The translations under genes and the position numbers were made by a program. The notes under the pieces are model-generated. The model did no database searches. It had not been told where the DNA came from and saw only the letters and a list, made by a program, of their open reading frames with translations. Shown here piece after piece: positions 33,806-44,953 of a stretch of DNA of 64,000 nucleotides. The stretch comes from Linnemannia hyalina (Eukaryota > Mortierellomycota > Mortierellomycetes > Mortierellales > Mortierellaceae): positions 2,211,001 to 2,275,000 of the forward strand of contig JAHRHY010000005.1 of NCBI GenBank assembly GCA_019671135.1, given 5' to 3'. Within the stretch, counting starts at the first letter, position 1, and every line of letters begins with the position of its first letter.

Positions 33806-34325
33806 TGCTGTAGAGAGTGGAAGGAGAAGAGTGAAAGGTGAAGATCGAGGAAGGAATGAAGAAGGAGGTGTTGATTGTTGATTGGGGTTGTGTGAGAATA
33901 GAAAAGAGGAAAGTCAGGCGAATAAAAACTGAAAAGTGGGGCAATAGAAGTGCGAAAGGGTTTGACGAACAACAGCCAAACTCTCCTGCGTTTGCTAGTC
34001 CTGAGTCAGGTTGAAATCGCACATGAAAACACCCCAAAGAAAAAAAAAGGGTGTCGTCCTTTGCTGATGTTTGTTCGTCCATGACCTCACAATCGCCACT
34101 TACTGCTCAAACGTCAACAAAAAGGGCCAGAGCGTTGTTCAATTGCAAGATCAGTTCATCCGCTTGATATCCTTGTTGTGAATGAGTGTTGCTTTATTGG
34201 TGGCAATCGTACTGGTAGTGTTACATGGTTGAAAAGGTGCTTTTGTATCGATCATGATCTTCCGAGTTGAGTCGTTCCGGTTCCTGCAGTTGTCGGTATA
34301 CTGGCAGCCGTTATCAATCAATTGA
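33806..34325. other. 5' flank of F-box/LRR gene and 3' flank of RRM gene
   Basis: No gene was recognised. A possible poly(A) signal for the minus-strand RRM gene (AATAAA, read on the minus strand) lies at 34193-34198, about 130 bp past its stop. Confidence 0.45.
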
Positions 34326-35041
34326 TCATGATTCCTGGTCTGCTGCTGATGATAACAAGTGCGAGTCGTCGCCCATGACGTTCTCCTTGAGCCAATCCTC
34401 GTCTGCCCAGATAGCCTTCTCGGGTCCACTTCTCAGCCCCCCTGGACCTCCTTTTCCTGGCTTTGCGAGGTTGACCTTGATTGTCCTGCCAAAGAGTTCT
34501 GAAAGATGCATGTTGTCCTGTGCAGCCTGTGCGTCCACTGCCAGATCAAACTCGACGAATCCAAACCCACGATGCGGTGCGTCTATTGTAAGTAAGGTAA
34601 GTAAGCGTGTTAGTTTTATGTTACGGCGCGAGTAAACAATAAGGAGAAGGAAAAAGAATAACAACGCGTGGGCTGACAGGTAGCAGAAAGTGAAAGAGAG
34701 GAGCGTACTGGAGGTGGGATCAGAGGGGATCTCGATCTGTGTAATGTCGCCAAAAGGGATGAATGCGGCATGGAGGACTTGTGGTGTCACCTGTTCATCT
34801 AGACCACCTGTTGAAGTAGTTGCAGGAATGAGAGGAAGTGAGTGTGAGTTTTGCATTTCTTTTCTTTTGAGCAGAAGCATAAGAAGAATAGTAATAGAGG
34901 AGATGAGGATCAACTCGGCAGGCAGTCGGTTTGGTCGTGTGAGTGCATGGTGTGGTGAGTGCTGTTTCTGTTGAATGGAAGAATGGAAGAGAGAAGCGTA
35001 CCGACGAAGAGGGTGCTCTTGTTGCCGTCCTTGCTTGCCAT
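34326..35041 (-). CDS. RRM protein related to the N-terminus of cyclophilin CYP33/PPIE, without the cyclophilin domain
   Basis: Three exons, 35041-35002, 34807-34709 and 34582-34326, join in frame to 131 residues. Residues ~10-85 are one RNA-recognition motif with RNP2 (TLFVGGL) and RNP1 (HRGFGFVEF). The segment [19 protein letters not shown], the [15 protein letters not shown] end and the following [10 protein letters not shown] segment closely resemble human PPIE (CYP33), known from family knowledge to be a nuclear, spliceosome-associated RNA-binding prolyl isomerase. Here the protein ends shortly after that segment with a Ser/Asp-rich tail and stop, so the isomerase domain is absent. It would bind RNA in the nucleus, perhaps acting with a separate cyclophilin. 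The domain call is secure and the role is inferred. Confidence 0.88.
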
Positions 35042-36130
35042 TGTGTCTTGTTGTGTTATGGGTTATGTGTGGTCTCTGAGAGGGAAAGAGAGAGCGAGTG
35101 TAGCAGGCAGTGGTGGCTAGGCTGAGTCCTTCTTGCTGTCCTTGTCCTTGCGCTTGTGGGTGTGTTGCGTTGTGTTGGGGTGCGTTGCGTAAAAAGTTAA
35201 AAGGAGACACTCTCTTTCCCGTGGACAAAAAAAGGAAAGAGGCCGTTTGGATCGAAATTTGCTCAGCCACATAAAGGGCAGAAGGAGCAAACAGCAACGA
35301 AGGAGAGAGAGTAGAGAGAGTTGAAGCGGCTCCTTGTGAACGAGCAGCAATTGGCTGCTGTGAGATGAAAAGGCGCCTGGGTCACCAGGGTGTTATGAAC
35401 AACAGGAGCACATAATGCAATTTGCGTCGTTATTGTTGCTTGTTTCTTTGGAGTGAAAACACTGACTGACAGACAAATAAACAAGCAAAACAAACACAAA
35501 GGACGTTAGCAGCGAAAGCGAGAGCATCTCCAGTCTTCACTCGCCTTTCCTCTTCAACAGTCAAATAAATACCCGTTGGGTGACGATGAGCGCGAAGGAA
35601 AAGAGAGCGGACAGATCATGTAATGTACTTGTATCTGTGGGCTGGAGCACAATCCTCTCATTCATTCCTGCACATACATCATTTTGAACTTGTCCCCACA
35701 ACGGGAATTACCCTTCTCCTTCCTTCTTCCCAGCTTGCGTCGTTTATCCTTTTCTTCTTTACCTTCCTCTACTTCTCTCTCTGCTCTCTCTCCCTCTCCT
35801 ACCACCCCTTCCTACCCCTTCTCCCTTCTCCCTTGTCCCCACCCTCTCTCCCTCGTCCCTACCCTCTCTCCCTCCTTCTCTTCTCCGTTATTTCTCTTTC
35901 CTTTTCTTCCTCACCCACACACACACGCACCCTCACACTCGCGTTCCTTGTGCACTCACACCATTCTAACAGACACACACTCGCCACCTTCATCTCCACT
36001 CTACTCACATCTTCTTTACTCTTTCTCTCCTGTACATACTTTCTCTCTCCTTCCCTACCTTCTCTGTATTCTAACGACCAACCGCCTTCCTCTTCTCACA
36101 AAGTACAACCCACACTCACTCGCTGCCAAA
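35042..36130. other. divergent promoter region, strongly CT-rich
   Basis: The stretch lies between the minus-strand RRM gene and the plus-strand kinase-ankyrin gene. From about 35700 to 36080 the plus strand is a long CT-rich tract, as often found in front of strongly transcribed fungal genes. No conserved frame was recognised. Confidence 0.5.
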
Positions 36131-39100
36131 ATGATGCCCACCATTGACTTTAGTAATGTAAGTCCGGTTCACTATTTCCTTTTCTAAGCTCACCCAATCA
36201 CTAGTTCTTGCTTGCTCACTCACACCGGTGCGCTCATTCTACGAACACAAGAAAGAGATAGAGAGGAAGAGAGAGAGAGTACAATCAATTGCAAATAATG
36301 ACCCATTGTAAACAAAGTGAAAGACGAAAAAGAAGGGAAGAGATGACGCGCTTTTTTTTTTTTTTTGGGGGGGGGGGGGGGTTTCTTATTTTTACTCGTC
36401 GTCGTCGCTGTCGTCGTCGTCGTTGTAGTCCTTGGTGTCCTAACCAGTTTTATCATTGTCGTCATGTCTTCTTGTGTCGCTGCACTTTCTTATTCTCAAT
36501 AGATAATAAAGCACCCGCTCATCAAGGCATCAGAGTTCTCCGAAGTCCACGGTGGAACACTTATTCGGCCTGCTCCAGCTTCGTCCGCGTCCATACATTC
36601 CACCTCGTCCTCCTCCTCAACACATTCGTCCTCGTCTGCCTCCCCGACTTTTTCTTCCAGCTCCAGACTAGAGCCCGAATATAGTCCCGTCGTCCTCAAA
36701 TGGTCCCGCAATCCTACAGACTTTCGCGACCTCCTCCACGCCTTCGGCAAACTGCGCGACCTGCCTCAGGCACCGAATATCGTCACCTTTTACGGAGCAA
36801 CACGCGAACACCCCTCGGCAGCTGCCTCACTAGCATCGACTCTTGCAAACAACTCGCCAACACAAAACGGTGTACCCAGGACACGATCTCTCAGCAGTGT
36901 GGCCGCATCCCTCTCTAATCTCGCCCTCGCTGCTACCATCGGTACCAGCGCCAATACCAGTACAAGCAACAACAACAACAACAACAGTACAGCCTCCCCT
37001 TCAACGCAGTATGAGAATATGCCGCGGGACTGGATTGTGACTAAACCTTCGGCACACGGTACGCTGCACGAGTTCCTGAAATCACCGCAGGGAGAGGCAC
37101 TGGATTGGATGGGCAAGATTCGGCTGATTCGAGGGGTTGCAAACGGACTATTGTACTTGCATGAACATGGGCTACTGCACATGAACTTGCACAGTGACAA
37201 CGTCCTGGTCGAGAACGGACCTACCGCCGTCCTCACCGACTTTGGACAGACTTCCAGATCTGGGCGCGGACCTGAACCTGGCTGGGATCATGACACTAAC
37301 CAGCAGACCAGTCCCAAGGCAGGAGCACGATGGGTGCACGGGAGGGGCGTCTTTGAGAAGGGACTCATCTACACTGCGCCCGAGCGTCTTGCCAACCCTG
37401 AACTCAACCCTTGTACGACAGCCTCCGATATCTATTCTCTTGGCGTCATTATGCTGGAAATCATGACAGGACATCGCTCCCATGCCAGTCATTTCCTGAA
37501 TTCCTCTGCCGACCACACTCTCCGTCTCGACGCACGATCACCACCGGCAACAATGCCCACCATGTCGACACCTCAGGGAACCATGACCTTGCCGTCTGCT
37601 ATGGAGTCTTTGATCCGCAGGATATGTTCACGCGACCCTACACAACGACCAGGACTGATGGTCATTCGATCACAGCTCAAGGAGATGGCCAACACTTCGT
37701 TTGACCTTCATGTCCGCGAGCCCATCAACAAGGGCACTACTGGAATCCAATTGAACGCCAAAAAGCCCATCTCGCTCATCTCTGTCGTAACTACACCGTC
37801 TGTCATTGCGGGTACGAAGTGGATCTAACCTAGAAAGGGACAGTGACAAATGAGAACAAAGAGTCTTTATTGACTAGCCCCCAGCCAAGGGTGAACACAA
37901 ACGACAGAACTCCAATTCCATATTCTAACCACTATCCACACTTTTTTAAATTTTTTTGTTAAACACAGAGTCGAGTCCAATGACTCCAGAACCCAGCTCG
38001 TATTCGGCACGGCCTACCATTGACTCTATGGCATCAAAATCACCCAACATGATCAAGAAGCGGACGTCGATTCTTCGCAAGGCGCTAGACATGTCGCTCA
38101 ATTCACCCCCTGCTTCGCCCAAGCGCAAACTGATTCCTATCTGGGAGGCCGCCGTCAAGGGTGATGTCAAGACCATAAACTCGCTGCTCTCTCAGGGTGT
38201 ATCTGTCAATCAGAGGGATCCTGTCACCGACCACACTCCTCTTATTGCCGCCGTCGCTGACCTCGAGAACCCCAACCAAGTGCCCAATACGAACATTTTG
38301 GAACTTTTGATCAATCGTGGAGCAGAGATCAATGCATTCGACCAAAAGACCAAGCAGACCATTCTTCACCACCTCTGTTTGCGGCCCAACCCTCCACCCG
38401 CTGTGCTCAAGTTTCTTTTAGATCGTGGCGCCAACCCCAACGCTGTCAGCTCAGCACGACAGACGCCACTACACTACCTTGCTGAGAGAGCAAAATCGTC
38501 GCCATTGGAGCCGATGCGCTTGTTGCTGGATGCTGGAGCAGAGGTGGATGCCAAGGGCCCAGTCATGTGGACGGCGCTGCACTTACTCTCTTCGAGTGAG
38601 AAGCCCTACTTGGATGCCATGATGCTGTTGTTGACCAGAGACATCGATGTGAACGCCAAGGACAGCAACAGGTGGACGGCGCTCCATTTTGTGGCGCATT
38701 ATAATCAGGATCCGGCGCCGGCGCTCAAGATTCTGGTGGATGCAGGTGCGGATGTCAATGCTCTGACAAAGCGACATGAGGGTGTGATTCAGGTGCTGTT
38801 GAAGAGCAAGAGTATTGATCGGTTGGCGGCCTTGGACTTGTCACAGGTCGCCGCTGCTAGCCCGACCCCATCGCCTGTCACTGCCACGTCTGGATTGGGG
38901 ATTTCGGGAACATTTGGAGGCCATGCACGGAAGAGGTCGACTGCTTCTATTCTTTCCAACAATGGATCTCTGGGCGTTTCGTCACTCCCTAGGATCAGCT
39001 CTGTTGCAGAGGTGGCGGTCTTGGAACAGGCAGAGCTGGCGAACGGTGAGAACGTATTGTTGTCACCCGAGGATGAGGCCAAGGAGGAGACGCTCAAGAA

Positions 39101-39863
39101 GCTTGCAGATCTGATCCGGTGGTTGATGGTCGATAGCGGGGTTCAGTTGGAGCCCAGTCTGGACTTTGAGGACCCTTACCCTCCCTCGCACCCCAAGAAC
39201 CAGCATGTCCTCTTTAGGGCGATTCGGTTGGGAATGAGGCCGATTGTTTCGGCGTTGCTAGAAACTAGTTTGGCGATGAGCGAGATCCATGTTTTGGATG
39301 AGGCGTTGCAGATGACGGATGATATGTTGGCGGCGCTGAACATGAATGTTCAGCCTCAGCAGCAGCATGGCAGTGAGAATGGATCAACGCGGATGTCTCT
39401 TGAATCGACAGCGTCGTCGACATTCCGTCACCGCAGGACCAGTAGTGTCAGCAGCAACGGCAGTTCTTTACTCTCGACTAACCTGTCGATGGCAGGAGGT
39501 GGCGGTAGCGGTGCGACAGCAAGCAACACTATCGTTACGCCTAAATCGATTGCCCAGGCAGCCACGTCGATTCGCAGGACTCAAGAGATTGAGGACTTGT
39601 TGAAGGTATGGCGGTTTGGAGAACAGAGGCAGCAGCTTTTGGATTCTGTCAAGGCCCGCTTGGCTCGGTCTAACAGGAGACGGGCTAGTAAGAGTGGGCG
39701 TGGTCATGCGCATGGTCATGGTCATCAGAACGGTGGTGGAAGCATCGGTGGTGGTGGGAGTAGTGTGGCGGATGATGATGCTAGTGTTGGGTGTAGCAGT
39801 CCTGTTTCTTCGATCCATTCAGAGCGTGAGCGGGAAACCTTTAGCAGGAGTACCACCTTGTAG
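36131..39863 (+). CDS. predicted pseudokinase with ankyrin repeats, 1076 aa
   Basis: Exons 36131-36157, 36503-37811 and 37969-39863 join in frame. Residues ~70-430 are protein-kinase-like (tyrosine-kinase-like group): a possible ATP lysine in VVLKW (K75), LHEFLKSP, IRGVANGLLYLHEHGLLH, catalytic-loop motif HMNLHSDN (235-242), DFG at 255, YTAPER (APE at 303-305) and DIYSLGVIMLEIMTG. The catalytic Asp of HRD is Asn237 and no glycine loop is evident, so activity is doubtful. Residues ~500-720 hold about six ankyrin repeats (LLINRGAEINAFD, FLLDRGANPNAV, LLLDAGAEVDAKG, ILVDAGADVNAL). A Ser/Gly/His-rich tail follows. The 9-codon first exon supplies the Met. If the second intron is retained, the protein stops at 37828 without ankyrin repeats. 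Probable scaffold in signalling; partners are unknown. Confidence 0.82.
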
Positions 39864-41120
39864 ATATTTTTCTTTTTCTTTCTGCTATCCCCCCCCCCCC
39901 CCTTTTTTTTTCCTTGTTAAAAAATACAGCCATTATTATTACCTTTACTTCATGAATGAATGAGTAGGGGAATGCTCAGCGGTTGGTGAGATTTCTAAAG
40001 AGTTGCGGGTAGTCTTCTAATGCATTTTGCGCTCACGCTAACGCGGGTCACTTCACACTCGATACACAGACACAGCCAGGCCCATCGAAATATATATCGG
40101 TAACACACTTCCTCCCTTCCAATCCGTCATGCATGGCTTCAACCCCGCCCTCTACATTTCCTCCTTCCATAGTTCTTCTCCTTCCCCCTCCTATACTAGG
40201 CTAAGACCGATGGCATGTTCGTCAAATGAAAGGCCGTAGGGTGCGAAGGCGGGAGAGGAGTGGATTCATAGAGTGTCCTGGGATGCGCTGATCGGGGCGG
40301 CCCAGTAAGCGACCTTGAGGTGGGGGGGAGGTTCGAGAATGTGCTAGCCAAAAAGTCTAGGAGGTGGGGATTTGTGGGGAATTTTATTGCCCAGGTCTCC
40401 TCTCATCCGATGACCGTGCCACGATCCTCGTCTGTCTAACTCTGACTCTGACTTTGGTGTTGGAAGAAGAAACAGGCCCGATATGGTGATTGTGTGGACA
40501 TGGCGGGGTTCAGGATGGAAGGTATGGATATTGAGGCACCACACCTCTGGGGCTTGGGGGGGGGGGGGGGAGGGGTTAAGGAATATTTTTTTTCTGGCGT
40601 TCTAATTGAACAGAACGAAAAATAAAAAATACATTCATTGCAAAGGTGCTAGCAGACTCTCCCTTCCCTCCATCTTCATGGTTAGGAGTATGCCATCCTC
40701 ATATCGACACTTTTCTTTTCTTTTCCTTTTTCCAAAAATAAATACCTTGCCAATCACCCTGCCTTTTTCTTACATTGCTACTTTTCCATTAAAAGGAGAG
40801 AAGGTATTCTTCTGCGCGCTTGTAGGAAGGAAAGAGAGCCGGAAGGCTCACATAGAAGGTTACGGAATGGGAGGCCATGTTCTTCTTCGGACAGAGAAAT
40901 CATCTGTGCGCGCTCAGATTTGAAACAAGGTCTTTTTCCGAACCAAAAAGGTCCCATCCTTGCTTTTTTTTTGTCAGTCCTGATTCCTACATGCTGAGAG
41001 GGTGGTGGGGTGTTTTGAGTTGAAGCGCGCGAAAGGGGCGAAGCTGAAATGCACGTGCTTGGAGGATATAGTTTCGATCCAGGGTGTCTGCAGAAATACT
41101 CCCTCATTTCCTTGCCCAAA
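39864..41120. other. intergenic with homopolymer runs
   Basis: A C-run followed by a T-run just past the kinase-ankyrin stop (about 39890-39910) and G-runs near 40320-40328 and 40556-40570 stand out. No conserved coding frame or RNA gene was recognised. Confidence 0.45.
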
Positions 41121-41376
41121 ATGAAGGTCACACTCGCTCTGTCTGCCCTTGTTGCCATGGCTGCTACAACTGTATCTGCCGCCCCTACAAACTCTGGGAT
41201 CAGGTACAAACAAACAAACAGACAAAATTGAATGCCGCCGAATGATTGATCCACTTTTATCCTCTTCCTACAAAAAACAGCCATTGGCATCCGCGCTGAC
41301 CCCCCATGCAGAGACACCACCTGACGAGGTGGACCTTCTTCCCCCGGTGGAATCGCTGATCCGAAAGAAGCTCTGA
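41121..41376 (+). CDS. possible small secreted peptide (signal peptide visible, splicing uncertain)
   Basis: ATG at 41121 starts a classic signal peptide (MKVTLALSALVAMAATTVSA, cleavage before AP). The frame without splicing ends after 36 codons at 41231. A GT donor at about 41204 and an AG acceptor at about 41280 could link to a downstream Pro/Glu-rich frame ending in KKL and TGA at 41376, but the phases do not match, because the joined frame stops early. It is either a very short secreted peptide, a damaged gene, or a mis-set splice. No family was recognised. Confidence 0.3.
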
Positions 41377-42375
41377 TAAAGTGTGAGCTTATTATCAAGG
41401 ACAGACACAACCGTACAAGGCATACAAATAGAGGCACCGTCACGCGTAAGTCGAGCGACGAGTTGTGGTTTGTCAGCGTACTGAGGCCTTATGGGGTCTT
41501 GCCCTGACGGTCAAAGGAAAGAAGCATTACTGAGATAAGGTTAGCAGATCCAACTACAATACAGCAACCAAAGTGGAGACGGCCGGGTACTTTACTTGCG
41601 TTGCCTAGAAGTTGGTCCTGGTTGCACACTTTTGTATTCTTTCTAGGCGTAATGGACAAAAAGAAAAAGCAATTTTTTTTTGGAACCGTTTCTTGGTCCT
41701 TGTAGCAAATAAACATTGGGTACATGTTTCACAAAAGGGAAAGAAGTTAGGACGCCTCTTGGTTCAAATGGTTTGGATTCGTTGCGTCGTTACTCGATTT
41801 TTCAACTCTGCTCTATTTTTTTTTTTCCAGAGTTCAATCACTTTTTCTTTCTCGTCCTCCATAAAATGAGCTTACGGCATTATGTCTACTACAAGTGTAG
41901 CTTTCTTTTTGTGCCTTTTCTGCCTCCGATTATCATAGTAAGTAGGCACTGAGGTCTGGGAGACCGAATGAGGGAGATCAGGTTGGTCTCTCCAAAAATT
42001 CCAGAGGACGACAGAGAAAATTTTCTTTTTCACCCTTCAGATTCATGCTCAGCTCCAATTCAATTGAGTGACTGTCACTAAGAGTCGACGGCAGCAGACA
42101 GACGTTCTACCTCAGGGAGGAAGGAAACGAACACTCAACTCCTTCCCTTTACTCTTTTCTCAGGTGTGCAACTCCATTCCATCATTCACCGTTTACTCTA
42201 GCCAACCCTCACCTTCCTTTCCCCTCTACCCCCCTCCTCGAACTTCTTCTCATTCCTCGCATTCCTTACTCATCGTTTATTGTTCATCCATTCAACTCCA
42301 TCATAAACTACATTCACTAACCTCCCCTCCCACGAAACCTCTCCTTCTTATTGACTACAGGGAAAAGCGCGAAGA
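41377..42375. other. intergenic, no gene seen
   Basis: CT-rich sequence from about 42140 to 42360 could be the leader of the small frame that follows. Nothing else was recognised. Confidence 0.4.
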
Positions 42376-42654
42376 ATGGAAGACATGATACCCGAGCAAT
42401 TGAGAGACCTGAGGTGGTTAGGTGATCTGGTCGTCTTTCTCATTGATATTTTCGAGCCTTTTGTTCCGAAGCAAGCACAGGAAGAAACGGCAGAAGCGGA
42501 GGCACGGGGTACACAGACCCCAGCAACATCATCAACCCCGACAACAACAAGAACGACAACGACAACGACGGAGACGGAGACAGCGTCTTTTTGGGGTGAC
42601 CTGGGCACTCTCGTGCTTTCTTTCTTGGAATTGGCCGACGCTGTTACCGACTAA
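42376..42654 (+). CDS. hypothetical 92-aa protein, Thr-rich centre
   Basis: An open frame follows a CT-rich leader and starts MEDMIPEQLRDLRWL. Two hydrophobic patches (LVVFLIDIFEPFV and LGTLVLSFLELADAV) flank a low-complexity Thr/Glu segment. It ends about 115 bp before the convergent P450 stop. No family was recognised. It could be a real small membrane-associated protein or a chance frame. Confidence 0.3.
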   Translation: MEDMIPEQLRDLRWLGDLVVFLIDIFEPFVPKQAQEETAEAEARGTQTPATSSTPTTTRTTTTTTETETASFWGDLGTLVLSFLELADAVTD

Positions 42655-42768
42655 ACATACAACATGCACACAACAATGATAAAGAAGTGATATAGACAGA
42701 CATATACATTCAAAAAGGACAACTATGTTACCCTTCCCCCCCCCTCCTCCTCCTTCACCATACCTCCC

Positions 42769-44953
42769 TTAAATGGCAACACCAGCCTTACGCCTGGTAA
42801 CCATCATGGGCAACCCGTCCATCATGGGCATCGTGACCGACACACCGTACTGCGGCAACTTGCCACTATCCACCAATGACAACTCAAACTTTTGCAGAAT
42901 CGCCCCAACCACCGTCAGACCCTCCAAGATCGCAAAGTTCATCCCCAGACAAACACGAGGACCAGCATGGAAAGAATTAAATTTGCCCTGTGAGAATTTC
43001 TCGCCTTGGAGCCAGCGGGAGGGTTTATATTCGCGGGCGTCGGGACCCCAGATGGCTTCGGAGCGGCCCATGACGTAGGAGGACCAGGTGAACCATTCTC
43101 CGGCATAGATCTTTGTGCCGTCGGGGAGGATATCGTCTTGAACGCAGAGTTTTGAATTACGGGGGACAACTGGGAAAATGCGGAGTGCTATTATAGGATG
43201 GAAACGCGATGTGAAAATTGCGCAGGTTAGCGAAAGAGATAAGATGAATGCAGCGAAAGGAAGAAAATCATGTGCAATAAGAATGTACCTTCATGGAAGC
43301 TACGAACAATTGAAAGAAGGAAAGACGTACGCAGAAAGAAAAAAAAAATCGGGTTAATTCTGTTGCTCTTCAAGCAATCAAACGGCGAGGGAAAAATAAA
43401 TACACAGCTCTCCTGCATTCAGGTCCAAGCGGCCTAAATTAAATGAGGCCATACATACGTTCACACGCGAGAAAAGAAAGAAAAAGATGGTCGAAGCATA
43501 TGTAGTTACGTACCAGGCATCGGCGTACTTCTGCTGCTTGTGAGACTCATAGGTAGGCAACTTGCCTCCAAGGACATCATCCACCTCTTGAATCAACGTT
43601 TTCATGACTTCCTTGTCCGTGCCATCTCGGTTAATCAAATAAAACATCCACGACAATGCCTGAGCAGTAGTATCCCTGCCCGCAATGATAAAGTTCAAGA
43701 TGATATCCACCAGATAGTCATCCGTTAGGGCATCACCCTCATCGTCCCTGGCCTCCATAAACAGCTGCAAAAGATCCTTCTTAGGCTTGTGGTATCCCTC
43801 TGCACGACGCTTCTCGATGATGCGGAAGGCGTGGTCGCGGACGAGGTTGCGATCGCCGGCGACCTTCTTGCCAACACTGGTCAAGCGCTCGCGGATCTTC
43901 CACATGGGATCCATCAGACGGTCGGAGGTGATGGTAGCCAGGTCGTCAAAGGCGACTGCAAAGTCGACCTTTCGCTCGATATCGTCCATACAACCAAAAC
44001 TCTCTCCAAACGAGACACTAATTGGCAAATAGGGGGGGGGAGTGTTCAGGGTATGTAATGGAGAAAAGGATGTGAGCAAATGCGGATGCGTACTATTTGC
44101 GTATGGAGAATATGCTTAGAAATGTATACAGAGAGATAATAACTTACGATCCGAAGCTGTCGAGAGTAAAATGGAGCATTAGGGCATGGAAGTCGATGGG
44201 AGTGCCCTCGTCGGCAGCTTTGCCAAGGTAGGCGAGCATCTTTTGGGCCTCGATGACAAAGATGTCGTTGGTGTACTCGCGGAAAGCGCGGACGTTGAAG
44301 ATGTGAGAGGCCATTTTGCGTTGCCACTTCCAGTCAAATCCGTCAGAGGTGAAGATACCTTTTTGTTGGTACGAGGGAGTGGAAGGAGAGGGAAGAAATA
44401 GAGATGATTTTAGTGAGGGTCATGGTTGTAGCGCACGCAAGGGAGAGGCGCCCCAAAAATAAGATGAGGAGATGAGTGGGAGTGGGAAGAGATAGGTGTG
44501 AAATAGTAATAAAAAACACACATCTAAAGCACAAAGGATAATGCTTCTTAACTAACCTTTGCCAAAGAGGTCGCCAAAACAATTCCTGACGATAGGCCCC
44601 TTCTCATAAGCCCAAAAGTTGTTCTTCAACACATGCTCGACCAGTTCAGGAGAGTTACCAAAGACCATACGTCCGATAACGGGCAGTGACAAAGACCAAA
44701 CAGGGCCCAGTTCGTTGTGGTTCTTCTCAAAAAAGGCATACACCTCTGTTCCGGGGATGCTGGTGATAAGGGGCAAGTGTCCCAGGAAAGGGACAGCACC
44801 CTTTGGAGCTTTGAGGTCAGCACGACGCCGGTTTCCGATGGCGTGGGAGCGGTACTTGTAAAGGAAGAAGGTGGAGAAGGCGAGGAGGAGTTTGAGGTTG
44901 TTGGTGCGAGTTGCATGCTCGAGCACGTACTTGACCAGTTCTGTGGTAGCCAT
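42769..44953 (-). CDS. cytochrome P450 monooxygenase (CYP52-like), 513 aa, with an 11-nt micro-exon
   Basis: Exons 44953-44557, 44358-44148, 44017-43514, 43299-43289 (11 nt) and 43187-42769 join in frame with GT-AG borders. A hydrophobic N-terminus (LKLLLAFSTFFLYKY) suggests an ER anchor. The I-helix oxygen-binding motif is AGRDTT. The K-helix ExxR (EALR, 374-377) exists only if the micro-exon cttccatgaag is included. The haem-binding loop is FHAGPRVCLG with Cys454 as thiolate ligand, a slight variant of FxxGxRxCxG. Overall it resembles fungal fatty-acid/alkane hydroxylases, so terminal or subterminal hydroxylation of a lipid with NADPH-P450 reductase is plausible. The substrate is not proven. 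The gene is convergent with the small frame at 42.4 kb. Confidence 0.9.
43289..43299 (-). other. 11-nt micro-exon of the P450 gene
   Basis: The bases cttccatgaag are preceded by a tag acceptor and followed by gtacat. With the flanking exons ending TG and starting CA they give C-F-H-E-A-L-R, restoring the invariant ExxR. Without it the frame and the motif are both lost. Confidence 0.8.

Noticed and set aside
37812..37828. End of a stand-alone kinase gene at the TAA near 37826.
   Set aside because: A GT donor just before it and an AG acceptor at 37967-37968 join in exact phase to the ankyrin part. The early stop is kept only as an intron-retention form.
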